Assembly: GCA_937899245.1 (NCBI GenBank)
Contig: CALDKB010000044.1
Coordinates: forward strand, 1 to 10,516
Direction of reading: 5' to 3'
Source: an uncultured Bacteroidales bacterium
Lineage (GTDB): Bacteria; Bacteroidota; Bacteroidia; Bacteroidales; ML635J-15
DNA length: 10,516 nt
Position numbers and translations under genes: made by a program. How positions within the stretch are numbered: position 1 is the stretch's first letter; each line of letters starts with the position of its first letter. Under the pieces are notes generated by a model. The model was given only the letters and a program-made list of their open reading frames with translations. It did not search any database and was not told where the DNA came from. Shown piece by piece: positions 1 to 7,105 of the stretch.

Positions 1-1
1 T

Positions 2-3000
2 CAGATTGAATATACATTCTCTGCAACAGATAATTTTGGATGTACTTATGATACAGTAATGTATGTTACAGTTCGTGATTTCAGTAATCCATTATGCTGT
101 GTAGAGCCGGAACCAACAATTCGTGATATCCCGAACTTGATTTGTACAAACAGAACTAATTTGTCGGTAACAAACATGGCAAATGGAAATACCGGAGAAT
201 GGTCTGTTGTTGCATATCCTAATGGTGATGATGTAAACAATGTTGTAACTTTTGCAAGTCCTAACTCTCCAAATACTCAGGTCGTTGTAAATGGCTGGGG
301 AACTTATACATTCCGTTGGACAGAGCATTATTTCGGTCGTGAAGATTGTACTGGTTTTGCAGAAATAACAACAACATTCCAGCAGCAGCCGACAAACTCA
401 TTCTCATATACGCCAATTTCTTGTTTCGGAAATGAAACGACAATTACGTATACGGGTAATATGGATGATAACGCAGAGTTCACGTGGGGCTTTAACGGAG
501 CTTTCGCACAAGTTGCCGCTTCACAATTGGGTCCACACATCTTGACTTGGCAAGAAGCGGGAACACATGGCGTAACGTTGACTGTAAACAATAATGGTTG
601 TGTTACTTCGGATACCTTGGTTTCAATTTTGAATCCAGAACGTATTGAAATAGACTCAATAACTGTAGTAAACGATCCTTGCTATCACAGCAATCATGGT
701 TCTGCAACCGTCGTTCATCATGGTGGAACATTACCAATAACATATTCATGGGGAGCTCCTGGAACAGAACTGTTGAATGTCGGTGCAGGAAGTTATGTGT
801 TGACTATTACTGATGCAAATGGATGCCAGACCCAGCAGCCATACATAATCACAGAACCAACAGAAGTTATTATCCAGACAGTTGAATCTACAGATCTTAC
901 TTGTTACGGTTCTCAGGACGGTACGATTTCAGTATATGCTGGCGGAGGAACAGGCAACTTGCATTACTTGTGGTCGGATGTTGGCTATGGAACGGAAATA
1001 CGATCTGGTTTGCAGGCAGGAGAATATTATTTGACTGTAACCGATGACAACAATTGTTCTGCCAATACATTCGTTGCTTTGAACCAGCCCGAACGTATAG
1101 TAGTTCAAATAACAACTGACTATGCCGTATGCGAGGGCGAGCCGACTCCTGTACATTTGTCTGCATTCGGCGGAACTGCTCCATACCATTATATATGGAA
1201 TAATGGTGGTGCTGACTATGAAGCTAATGAGCAGATATCTCCTATTCTTGATACTACAACCCATTATTCGGCATATGTGCGTGATGCTAACGGCTGTTTA
1301 AGTTCTGTTGAATCAATGACTGTCACTGTAAGTCCAGAAATGATAATCGACAGTGTTATGCTTCGCCAGATAAAGTGTTACGCTCACTGTGATGGACGTG
1401 CCGAATTGGTTATGCGAGGCGGTTTGGCTCCTTTGCAGTATTCTTGGCCTTCAGATTCGTATATTTATGATGGTATATGTGCTGGTTCGTATACTGTTAC
1501 CGTTAGCGACCTGATAGGTTGCTCGGCTATTGCTTCGTTTGTTATTACGCAGCCTGAAGACTTTGTAATCTCAACTTCAATGGATTCTGTATCTTGTAAT
1601 GGCGGTACTGATGGTGAAGCAAGAATTTTTGTTGATGGTGCAACTCCACCTTACACATACTTGTGGCCTAATGGTAATACGACCGACATTCTAACAACTT
1701 CGGCAGGTACTTATATTGTTACTGTTCTCGATAGCAATGGCTGTCGCCACACAGAAGAATTTGTTGTTCCAGAACCACTTCCTCTTATTACCTTGCCAAT
1801 GAGTGATGTAACAATATGCAAGGGGCAGACTGCAAATTTAACAACGCGTGTTACAGGTGGTACTCCATATTATAATTATAGGTGGACAGGTCCAGATGGA
1901 ATTGAATATAACGGATTGCAATTTGAAGTCTCTCCAGAGAATACGTCGACATATATGTTGACCGTTTACGACTCTCATGATTGTTCTGTAGAAATGCCTC
2001 CTGTTACCGTAAATGTTAATCAAGACTTGAGAATCACTTCAATAGTTACAAGTTATGATACAATATGTGAAGGTGAATCCGCTTTAATTTACGTTGAGGC
2101 AGCAGGCGGTAATGGCGGTCCTTATACCTTGACACTACAGGATGGAAGAGTTGTGCCGTCGCCATTTAACGTATGGCCAGATACAACTACAATGTTCTAT
2201 GTGTCTTTGACCGATATGTGCGGTACTCCAGCTGTTGTCGATTCGATTGAGATATATGTTCATTCGTATCCAAACGAGTTGTTTACCGCCGACAGAGTTG
2301 AGGGTTGTGCTCCATTGTCTGTAACATTCACACCTTTGAATATTAATGCTACCCAGTATTTGTGGAAGTTTGGTGATGATGATTTTTCCGAAGCGGAGAA
2401 TCCTACACACACATATAAGGAAGCCGGAGATTTCGATGTTACAATGACCGCATGGAGTGAATTCGGTTGTAAGATTGAAAAGACAATGGAAAATTATGTT
2501 CACATATATCCTCGACCAACAGCTTTGTTCGATGCAGATGTCCAGTCGGTATCTGTTTTGTCGGCAGAAGTCCTATTCAACAATAGATCGTTGGATGCAT
2601 ATCGTTATTTCTGGTTCTTCGGTGATCAGGACAGCTCGACAAACGAAAATCCACGACACCTATATGAGCAAATGGGCGAATATGAAGTAATTCTTGTTGC
2701 AGAAAGCGAAAACCATTGTACAGACACTACGTCAAGGACTGTTACTGTTTATAATCAGTTCTCATTCTATGCACCTACATCATTTACACCTAATGGTGAT
2801 GGTATGAACGATTGCTTTAGAATATGTGGCAATGGAATCTCAAAGAACAATTTCTTGTTTACCGTATATGACCGTTGGGGCGAGATGGTATATAAGACCA
2901 CAAAGTATGATCCTAGGGCTAATTGCGATGCATGTTCGGAAGGTGCTTGGGATGGTACCGACTGGGGTAGCAAGAAGAAGGGCGACAAGGTATTGCCTAA

Positions 3001-3085
3001 CGGAATCTACTATTGGTACTGCCAGTTTGAAGATACCTTTGGAATCTCACATAAGGAACAAGGTACTGTAAATATGGTAAGATAA
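2..3085 (+). CDS. T9SS-secreted SprB-like adhesin, 5' end missing
   Basis: This is the C-terminal 1027 residues of a large cell-surface protein; the frame is open to the window edge, so the true start lies upstream. In order it shows beta-rich Ig-like sequence (2-670), SprB-type repeats with paired Cys and a D-x-N/I-G-C motif (about 670-1780, interrupted by an Ig-like module at about 1110-1335), two further Ig-like modules (about 1790-2270), two PKD domains (about 2279-2750, each with a W-x-F-G-D or F-F-G-D core) and a C-terminal gliding-motility-associated domain (2759-3082) that begins SFTPNGDGMND and contains YDRWGEMVY and LPNGIYYW. That last domain belongs to the type-B signals recognised by the type IX secretion system in Bacteroidetes. 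The protein is therefore inferred to cross the outer membrane and work outside the cell, probably in adhesion or gliding. No SprF/PorP-like partner follows it; a terminator lies 25 bases after the stop. Family assignment is firm, ligand unknown. Confidence 0.93.
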   Translation, partial: QIEYTFSATDNFGCTYDTVMYVTVRDFSNPLCCVEPEPTIRDIPNLICTNRTNLSVTNMANGNTGEWSVVAYPNGDDVNNVVTFASPNSPNTQVVVNGWGTYTFRWTEHYFGREDCTGFAEITTTFQQQPTNSFSYTPISCFGNETTITYTGNMDDNAEFTWGFNGAFAQVAASQLGPHILTWQEAGTHGVTLTVNNNGCVTSDTLVSILNPERIEIDSITVVNDPCYHSNHGSATVVHHGGTLPITYSWGAPGTELLNVGAGSYVLTITDANGCQTQQPYIITEPTEVIIQTVESTDLTCYGSQDGTISVYAGGGTGNLHYLWSDVGYGTEIRSGLQAGEYYLTVTDDNNCSANTFVALNQPERIVVQITTDYAVCEGEPTPVHLSAFGGTAPYHYIWNNGGADYEANEQISPILDTTTHYSAYVRDANGCLSSVESMTVTVSPEMIIDSVMLRQIKCYAHCDGRAELVMRGGLAPLQYSWPSDSYIYDGICAGSYTVTVSDLIGCSAIASFVITQPEDFVISTSMDSVSCNGGTDGEARIFVDGATPPYTYLWPNGNTTDILTTSAGTYIVTVLDSNGCRHTEEFVVPEPLPLITLPMSDVTICKGQTANLTTRVTGGTPYYNYRWTGPDGIEYNGLQFEVSPENTSTYMLTVYDSHDCSVEMPPVTVNVNQDLRITSIVTSYDTICEGESALIYVEAAGGNGGPYTLTLQDGRVVPSPFNVWPDTTTMFYVSLTDMCGTPAVVDSIEIYVHSYPNELFTADRVEGCAPLSVTFTPLNINATQYLWKFGDDDFSEAENPTHTYKEAGDFDVTMTAWSEFGCKIEKTMENYVHIYPRPTALFDADVQSVSVLSAEVLFNNRSLDAYRYFWFFGDQDSSTNENPRHLYEQMGEYEVILVAESENHCTDTTSRTVTVYNQFSFYAPTSFTPNGDGMNDCFRICGNGISKNNFLFTVYDRWGEMVYKTTKYDPRANCDACSEGAWDGTDWGSKKKGDKVLPNGIYYWYCQFEDTFGISHKEQGTVNMVR
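674..1780 (+). repeat. SprB-type protein repeats in the adhesin
   Basis: Four copies of a roughly 65-70-residue module can be read at about 674-860, 887-1092, 1371-1557 and 1585-1780. Each starts with a Cys followed by a short G/D-rich turn (for example CYGSQDG, CNGGTDG), continues through a Y-x-W strand, and closes with a T-V/I-T-D-x-N/I-G-C-like segment and a Q/E-P linker. The copies have diverged at DNA level, so they are old protein repeats and not recent tandem duplications. An Ig-like module (about 1110-1335) separates copies 2 and 3. Confidence 0.75.
2759..3082 (+). other. T9SS type-B C-terminal sorting domain (gliding-motility-associated)
   Basis: These 108 residues at the end of the adhesin match the gliding-motility-associated C-terminal family. 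An F-x-P-N-G-D-G-x-N-D start is followed by a VYDRWG strand, a W-D-G-T motif and a closing P-N-G-x-Y-Y-W strand. Between the RWG strand and W-D-G-T there is an insertion carrying two Cys (CDAC) plus a Lys-rich loop, which lengthens the domain. Confidence 0.9.
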
Positions 3086-3109
3086 ATTTAAAGCAAGACT
3101 TATTATATG

Positions 3110-3140
3110 AAAGTCGCCTATTATGGCGGCTTTCTTTTTT
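3110..3140 (+). terminator. Rho-independent terminator of the adhesin gene
   Basis: A 9-bp stem (3110-3118 with 3125-3133, one G-U pair) closes a 6-base loop and is followed by CTTTTTT. It lies 25 bases after the adhesin stop codon, in the right orientation to end that transcript. Confidence 0.85.
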
Positions 3141-3151
3141 ATGTTAGTACA

Positions 3152-3187
3152 AAAAATAAAGCCACATGAAAATGTGGCTTTATTTTT
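3152..3187. terminator. Bidirectional terminator, mainly for serA
   Basis: A perfect 16-bp inverted repeat (3152-3167 with 3172-3187) closes a GAAA tetraloop on the + strand. The stem base is A-rich on one side and T-rich on the other, so it can act in both directions. It sits 18 bases beyond the serA stop codon on the minus strand and backs up the adhesin terminator on the plus strand. Confidence 0.85.
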
Positions 3188-3205
3188 ATTGATGATTTGA
3201 CTAAA

Positions 3206-4129
3206 TTACTTGTTAAGTCTGAATCTTTCGTTACCGTTTTCGAAGTAATCAACGATTTGGTTGATAGCTGCGATACCAGCGTTGATGTTAGCTTCTTCAG
3301 TCTGAGCGCCAAGTTTCTTCGGTGAGAAGAATACGCGGTCAGCATATTGTTCCTTAAGTTCTGCTGCGCAGTCAGGAGCAACATCGGCCATATATTTGAA
3401 ATCTGGTCTTTCTGCAAGCATCTTCTTGAGGTCGTTTTCGTCAACAACTTCCTTACGAGCAGTATTGATAAGAGTTGCACCCTTAGGCATCTTACCGATT
3501 TTGCTCATATTGATAGAGTTCTTAGTTTCTGCATTTGCCGGGCAGTGAAGTGAAATATAGTTGCAAGTGCTGAAAAGTGTATCAAGGTCTGTGCACTGCT
3601 TTGCGCCTGTTGCTTCGATAGTTTCCTTAGTAAGGAATGGGTCGTAAGCGATAACTTCCATACCGAAAGCCATAGCGTACTTACCGATAATTCTACCAAC
3701 GTTTCCGTAACCGTAGATACCAAGTTTCTTGCCCTTAATTTCAGAACCAGACTTGCCGTTGTAGTTGTTTCTTGCAGCCATAATCATAAGACCGATAGCA
3801 AGTTCTGCAACTGCGTTAGAGTTCTGACCAGGAGTGTTCATTGCTACTACGTTGCATGCTGTAGCTGCATCGAGGTCGATATTGTCGAAACCAGCACCTG
3901 CACGAACGATAATCTTAAGGTTCTTACCTGCTTCGATAACTTCCTTGTCGGCAACATCGCTTCTGATAATCATTGCGTCAGCATCAGCAACTGCAGCCAA
4001 AAGCTTATCCTTTGTTCCGTATTTTTCAAGTAATACTACATCGTATCCTGCAGCTTTACCTTTAGCCAAGATACCGTCAACTGCTTCTTTTGCAAACGGT
4101 TTGTCTGTTGCTACTAAAACCTTTTTCAT
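3206..4129 (-). CDS. serA: D-3-phosphoglycerate dehydrogenase, short type with active-site Lys
   Basis: A cytosolic NAD-dependent enzyme of 307 residues that oxidises 3-phosphoglycerate to 3-phosphohydroxypyruvate, the first step of serine synthesis. The Rossmann motif GYGNVG is at residues 140-145, the substrate-binding segment VRAGAGFDN at 75-83, NTPGQNSNAVAE at 98-109 and the catalytic Arg at 225 (NTARKEVVDE). The protein ends at the second catalytic-lobe helices, with no ACT or ASB regulatory domain, so feedback inhibition by serine through an ACT domain is not expected. The canonical Glu (in DVFxxEP) and His (in PHLGA) of the family are replaced: Cys254 and Lys271/Lys272 stand there. This matches the subtype known from Entamoeba and Bacteroides (type III with Lys). 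The ATG follows a good promoter. serC, often its neighbour in Bacteroidetes, is not in the window. The assignment is firm. Confidence 0.95.
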   Translation of the reverse strand: MKKVLVATDKPFAKEAVDGILAKGKAAGYDVVLLEKYGTKDKLLAAVADADAMIIRSDVADKEVIEAGKNLKIIVRAGAGFDNIDLDAATACNVVAMNTPGQNSNAVAELAIGLMIMAARNNYNGKSGSEIKGKKLGIYGYGNVGRIIGKYAMAFGMEVIAYDPFLTKETIEATGAKQCTDLDTLFSTCNYISLHCPANAETKNSINMSKIGKMPKGATLINTARKEVVDENDLKKMLAERPDFKYMADVAPDCAAELKEQYADRVFFSPKKLGAQTEEANINAGIAAINQIVDYFENGNERFRLNK

Positions 4130-4176
4130 TTCTATTGTGTGTTTAAAAAATTAATAATGTTTTTACGATAATTTGG

Positions 4177-4207
4177 CAAAGATATTTATTACTATCCGAT
4201 TTTCAAA
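4177..4207 (-). promoter_or_regulatory. serA promoter (Bacteroidetes type)
   Basis: On the minus strand TTTG (4207-4204) and TATCTTTG (4184-4177) are separated by 19 bases, which matches the Bacteroidetes -33 TTTG / -7 TAnnTTTG consensus exactly. Transcription would begin near 4172, giving a leader of about 40 bases before the ATG at 4129. Confidence 0.8.
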
Positions 4208-4241
4208 CAAATAAAATCATATTTAAAAACATTATTATTTG

Positions 4242-4249
4242 TAATTTTG
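4242..4249 (+). promoter_or_regulatory. -7 box of the helicase promoter
   Basis: TAATTTTG matches TAnnTTTG and lies 21 bases before the ATG at 4271. No convincing -33 TTTG is visible 19-21 bases upstream, only an A/T-rich stretch. The box contains the TTG that would be the longest possible start of the gene, so that TTG is probably untranscribed. Confidence 0.6.
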
Positions 4250-4270
4250 TGGATTGAAAAAACATACGAT

Positions 4271-5956
4271 ATGTCATCATTTGAAAATTTTGGGCTTAAC
4301 GAGAAACTTTTGTCTGGTGTAAAGGACTTGGGTTTTGTTGAGCCGACTCCTATTCAGGAAAAAGTTATTCCTCTATTGCTGGAATCAGAAAAGGATATTA
4401 TGGGCTTGGCACAGACTGGCACAGGTAAAACTGCTGCTTTTGGGTTGCCGATAATTAATAAGATAGATGTTAATGTCAAACCGACACAGGCGATAATCTT
4501 GTCGCCAACTCGAGAATTGTGTGTGCAGATTGCAAAAGACATGGTTGCGTTTGCCAAGTATATGCCAGAGGTGAAAATTGTACCTGTATATGGTGGCGCT
4601 TCCATTGAGACTCAGATTAAAGGGTTGAAAGCCGGTGCTCACATTGTTGTTGGAACTCCGGGCCGTGTCCTCGACTTGATTGAGCGCAAGGCGTTGAAGA
4701 TAGATAAGATTAAATACTTGGTCCTTGATGAAGCTGATGAAATGTTGAACATGGGCTTTAAAGAGGACATTGATGCAATTCTCGAGACTACGCCGGACTT
4801 CAAGCAGACATTGCTATTCTCGGCTACAATGCCAGATGATATTCGCCGTATTGCAGACGACTACATGATGCAGCCGATGGAAATTTCGGTAGGAAAGAAA
4901 AATTCTGGTGCCGAAAATGTCGAGCATGTATATTATCTCGTAAGTGCAAAAAATCGTTACCTGGCATTAAAGCGAGTTGTTGATATCAATCCGAATATTT
5001 ACGGTATTGTTTTTTGCCGAACCCGCAAAGAGACACAAGAAGTTGCCGATCAGTTAATTCAGGATGGCTATAATGCCGATTCGTTGCATGGCGATTTGTC
5101 GCAGGCGCAGAGGGACATGGTAATGGCAAAATTCAGGGCAAAACATTTGCAGATTCTTGTCGCTACCGATGTGGCTGCACGAGGAATTGATGTCAATGAT
5201 TTGACGCATATCATAAACTATAATCTTCCAGACGAACGAGAAACATATATTCACCGAAGCGGTCGTACTGGCCGAGCTGGCAAGAAGGGTGTTTGCGTGA
5301 CAATTGTACATACTAAGGAGGAGCATAAGATCCGTGAGATTGAAAAGTTGCTCAAGAAGGATATAGTTCGCAAGAAAATTCCAGACGGAAAGGAAATCTG
5401 CATGATTCAGCTTATGGCTATGATTGACAGGGTGCTTTCTATCGAAACTATCGACAACCAGATAAAGGATTTTCTTCCGGCAATAATGCTTCGTTTGCAA
5501 TCTCTTGAACGTGAAGAGCTTATAAAAAGGTTCGTGTCTACAGAATTCAATCGTTTCCTAAATTACTATAAGGGTTCCGCAGACATAAATATTTACGACA
5601 AGGAAAATGGCAAGAAGGGAAAAGGTCGAAAGTCGGAACCAGAAGCAAAAGGCAAGCACGGTCGCAAGTCTGATGATGATGATTTCAGCCGCAAGGGAAG
5701 GAAGATCCGTTATACTAAGTTTTTTGTTACTATTGGCGAAAAGGACGGCTTGACTAAGATGAAGCTTATGGATGTGATAAATTCAAGCGACCTGTTGGCT
5801 GGTGCCGAGGTTGGAAAGATAGAAATCCTTGCCGGTCATACTTTCTTCGAGGTGGATTCCGACTATCAAGAAAAAGTCGTAAAAGTGTTCAAGAACAGAC
5901 GGTTTATGGGAAAACGTCTGAAGATTGAAGTGAAACCGAAAAAAGGTGAAATGTAA
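4271..5956 (+). CDS. deaD: DEAD-box ATP-dependent RNA helicase with DbpA-type RNA-binding domain
   Basis: An ATP-driven RNA-unwinding protein of 561 residues, probably acting in ribosome assembly, mRNA turnover or cold adaptation. All helicase motifs are present: Q motif (PTPIQ, Gln29), I (AQTGTGKT, 47-54), Ia (PTREL), Ib (GTPGR), II (DEAD, 153-156), III (SAT, 184-186), IV (VFCRTR), V (ATDVAARGID, from 298) and VI (HRSGRTGR, from 328). A basic linker rich in Lys/Arg/Gly/Asp (about 440-479) leads to a DbpA-like RNA-binding domain (about 480-557), as in the DeaD/CsdA and DbpA group. I place the start at ATG 4271; an in-frame TTG at 4247 would add eight residues but lies inside the -7 box. The gene stands alone, diverging from serA and ending at its own terminator. 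Whether it is functionally DeaD/CsdA or DbpA cannot be settled from sequence alone. Confidence 0.95.
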   Translation: MSSFENFGLNEKLLSGVKDLGFVEPTPIQEKVIPLLLESEKDIMGLAQTGTGKTAAFGLPIINKIDVNVKPTQAIILSPTRELCVQIAKDMVAFAKYMPEVKIVPVYGGASIETQIKGLKAGAHIVVGTPGRVLDLIERKALKIDKIKYLVLDEADEMLNMGFKEDIDAILETTPDFKQTLLFSATMPDDIRRIADDYMMQPMEISVGKKNSGAENVEHVYYLVSAKNRYLALKRVVDINPNIYGIVFCRTRKETQEVADQLIQDGYNADSLHGDLSQAQRDMVMAKFRAKHLQILVATDVAARGIDVNDLTHIINYNLPDERETYIHRSGRTGRAGKKGVCVTIVHTKEEHKIREIEKLLKKDIVRKKIPDGKEICMIQLMAMIDRVLSIETIDNQIKDFLPAIMLRLQSLEREELIKRFVSTEFNRFLNYYKGSADINIYDKENGKKGKGRKSEPEAKGKHGRKSDDDDFSRKGRKIRYTKFFVTIGEKDGLTKMKLMDVINSSDLLAGAEVGKIEILAGHTFFEVDSDYQEKVVKVFKNRRFMGKRLKIEVKPKKGEM

Positions 5957-5979
5957 AGGTGTAACGTGAAAGGTAAATG

Positions 5980-6008
5980 GGCGATTGCCGTATGGCATCG
6001 CCTTTTTT
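5980..6008 (+). terminator. Rho-independent terminator of the helicase gene
   Basis: GGCGATTGCC and GGCATCGCC form a nine-pair stem with one bulged T and a GTAT loop, followed by TTTTTT (6003-6008). It lies 23 bases after the helicase stop and ends one base before the stop codon of the convergent glycosyltransferase. Read from the other strand the tail is a poor T-tract, so it probably works mainly for the helicase. Confidence 0.85.
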
Positions 6009-6009
6009 G

Positions 6010-6975
6010 TTATTGCTTGTTTGGTCCAATGTCTTTGTGCAATATTTCTTCCACATTATAAGGTGGTCGGTTCTTGACTTCGGTGTAAATGCATCCGATA
6101 TATTCGCCAATAATTCCAATCGCCATTATGATAATTGATCCGAGAAACCATACGGAGGCGATAATTGATGTCCAGCCTTTTACGCTTTCGCCACCAAGAT
6201 AGGACCATAGGACATATATGAACGAAGCTAAGCTGATGAAAAAACTCATCACTCCAACATAAAAAATAATTCGTAATGGCTTTGTGCTGAACGATGTTAT
6301 GCCGAAAATGGCAAGGTTCGCCATTTTCCCAAAAGTGTATTTCGACTTTCCGGCAATTCGCTTTTGTCGTTCGTAGTATATGCAACAACTTTTAAAGCCC
6401 ATTGACGGGATAATTCCTCTGAGGAACAGGTTTTTCTCCTTATATTTAAGCAATGTTTCTATTGCTTTTTTCGATAGCAGGCGGAAGTCGGCATGGTCTG
6501 GAATTGTCTTTGTGCCAAGAAGCGACATTGTAGCATAGAACATTGTAGCCGAGCATCGCTTGAAAAAATTGTCTGTCTTCCTCGAATTCCTGACGCCATA
6601 AACAATATCGTATCCTTCGTTGTACCTCTCAATCATCGTGTCGATTGCATTCACATCGTCCTGCAGGTCGGCATCGATGCTTATGCATCCATCACATTTG
6701 TCGGAAGCATATTCGATCCCAGCAAGAAGTGCATTCTGGTGACCGTTGTTGCACGACAGTTTTATTCCGCAAAAAATTTTATCCTTGGAGCAAAATGAAG
6801 CTATTAGTTCCCAAGATTCGTCGTTGCTACCATCGTCGACAAACAGAATAAAACTGTCATTATCTATCTTGCATTCGTTTATGAGCGAACAGATTTTATT
6901 GCGGAGTACTGCCGAACATTCTTGCAGAACACGGACTTCGTTGAAGCAAGGCACTATGATAGCTATCTTATTCAT
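6010..6975 (-). CDS. GT2-family glycosyltransferase, polyprenyl-phosphate (DPM1/GtrB-like) type
   Basis: A 321-residue inner-membrane enzyme expected to transfer a sugar from a nucleotide sugar to a polyprenyl phosphate on the cytoplasmic face, feeding envelope glycan or protein glycosylation. The GT-A fold is seen from IIVPCFNE (residues 6-13), DDGSNDES (47-54), GHQNALLAGIEYA (78-90) and the metal-binding DADLQDD (101-107). A family-typical GKSKYTFGKM segment (209-218) comes just before two membrane helices (about 234-258 and 268-293), and the C-terminus ends in a short polar tail after EVKNRPPYNVEE. This is the GtrB/YkcC/DPM1 layout. I prefer ATG 6975 over the in-frame ATG at 7041, because the -7 box lies between them and homology begins at MNKIAIIVPCFNE. 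Sugar donor and acceptor cannot be read from sequence. No GtrA-like flippase or other glycan gene lies beside it. Confidence 0.9.
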   Translation of the reverse strand: MNKIAIIVPCFNEVRVLQECSAVLRNKICSLINECKIDNDSFILFVDDGSNDESWELIASFCSKDKIFCGIKLSCNNGHQNALLAGIEYASDKCDGCISIDADLQDDVNAIDTMIERYNEGYDIVYGVRNSRKTDNFFKRCSATMFYATMSLLGTKTIPDHADFRLLSKKAIETLLKYKEKNLFLRGIIPSMGFKSCCIYYERQKRIAGKSKYTFGKMANLAIFGITSFSTKPLRIIFYVGVMSFFISLASFIYVLWSYLGGESVKGWTSIIASVWFLGSIIIMAIGIIGEYIGCIYTEVKNRPPYNVEEILHKDIGPNKQ

Positions 6976-6983
6976 ATTCTTTG

Positions 6984-6991
6984 CAAAGGTA
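6984..6991 (-). promoter_or_regulatory. -7 box of the glycosyltransferase promoter
   Basis: On the minus strand TACCTTTG is followed by CA, a very typical Bacteroidetes -7 element (TAnnTTTG). It ends eight bases before ATG 6975, so the transcript would start within a few bases of the start codon and be almost leaderless. A -33 TTTG at the expected distance is not obvious. Confidence 0.55.
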
Positions 6992-7084
6992 TTATTTTTA
7001 GTTTTTGAGATCCTAAAAATGTCATAATAAAAATCATTCATGTGGCAAGTTTAAGAAATTTGCTAATAATTGCAAGAAAATCAC

Positions 7085-7092
7085 TAAATTTC
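7085..7092 (+). promoter_or_regulatory. Possible -7 box for the coiled-coil gene
   Basis: TAAATTTC differs from TAnnTTTG at the last base, and TTTG lies upstream at 7059-7062 with a 22-base gap, slightly long for a -33/-7 pair. It is 13 bases before ATG 7106. A short GGAAA at 7097-7101 could be a weak ribosome binding site. Position is sensible, match is imperfect. Confidence 0.4.
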
Positions 7093-7105
7093 GCCCGGAA
7101 AATAT

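Noticed and set aside
674..1780. Repeats in the adhesin as a possible CRISPR array or recent tandem duplication
   Set aside because: The similarity is at protein level only. The DNA copies have diverged and there are no identical repeats with unique spacers.
2135..2503. A 122-codon open frame on the minus strand
   Set aside because: It lies opposite the PKD and Ig-like domains of the adhesin, whose plus-strand product is clearly real. The antisense product has no recognisable motif.
3834..4154. A 106-codon plus-strand open frame opposite the serA N-terminus
   Set aside because: It is a low-complexity Ala/Ser/Thr/Ile product antisense to conserved Rossmann-type sequence, with no promoter of its own.
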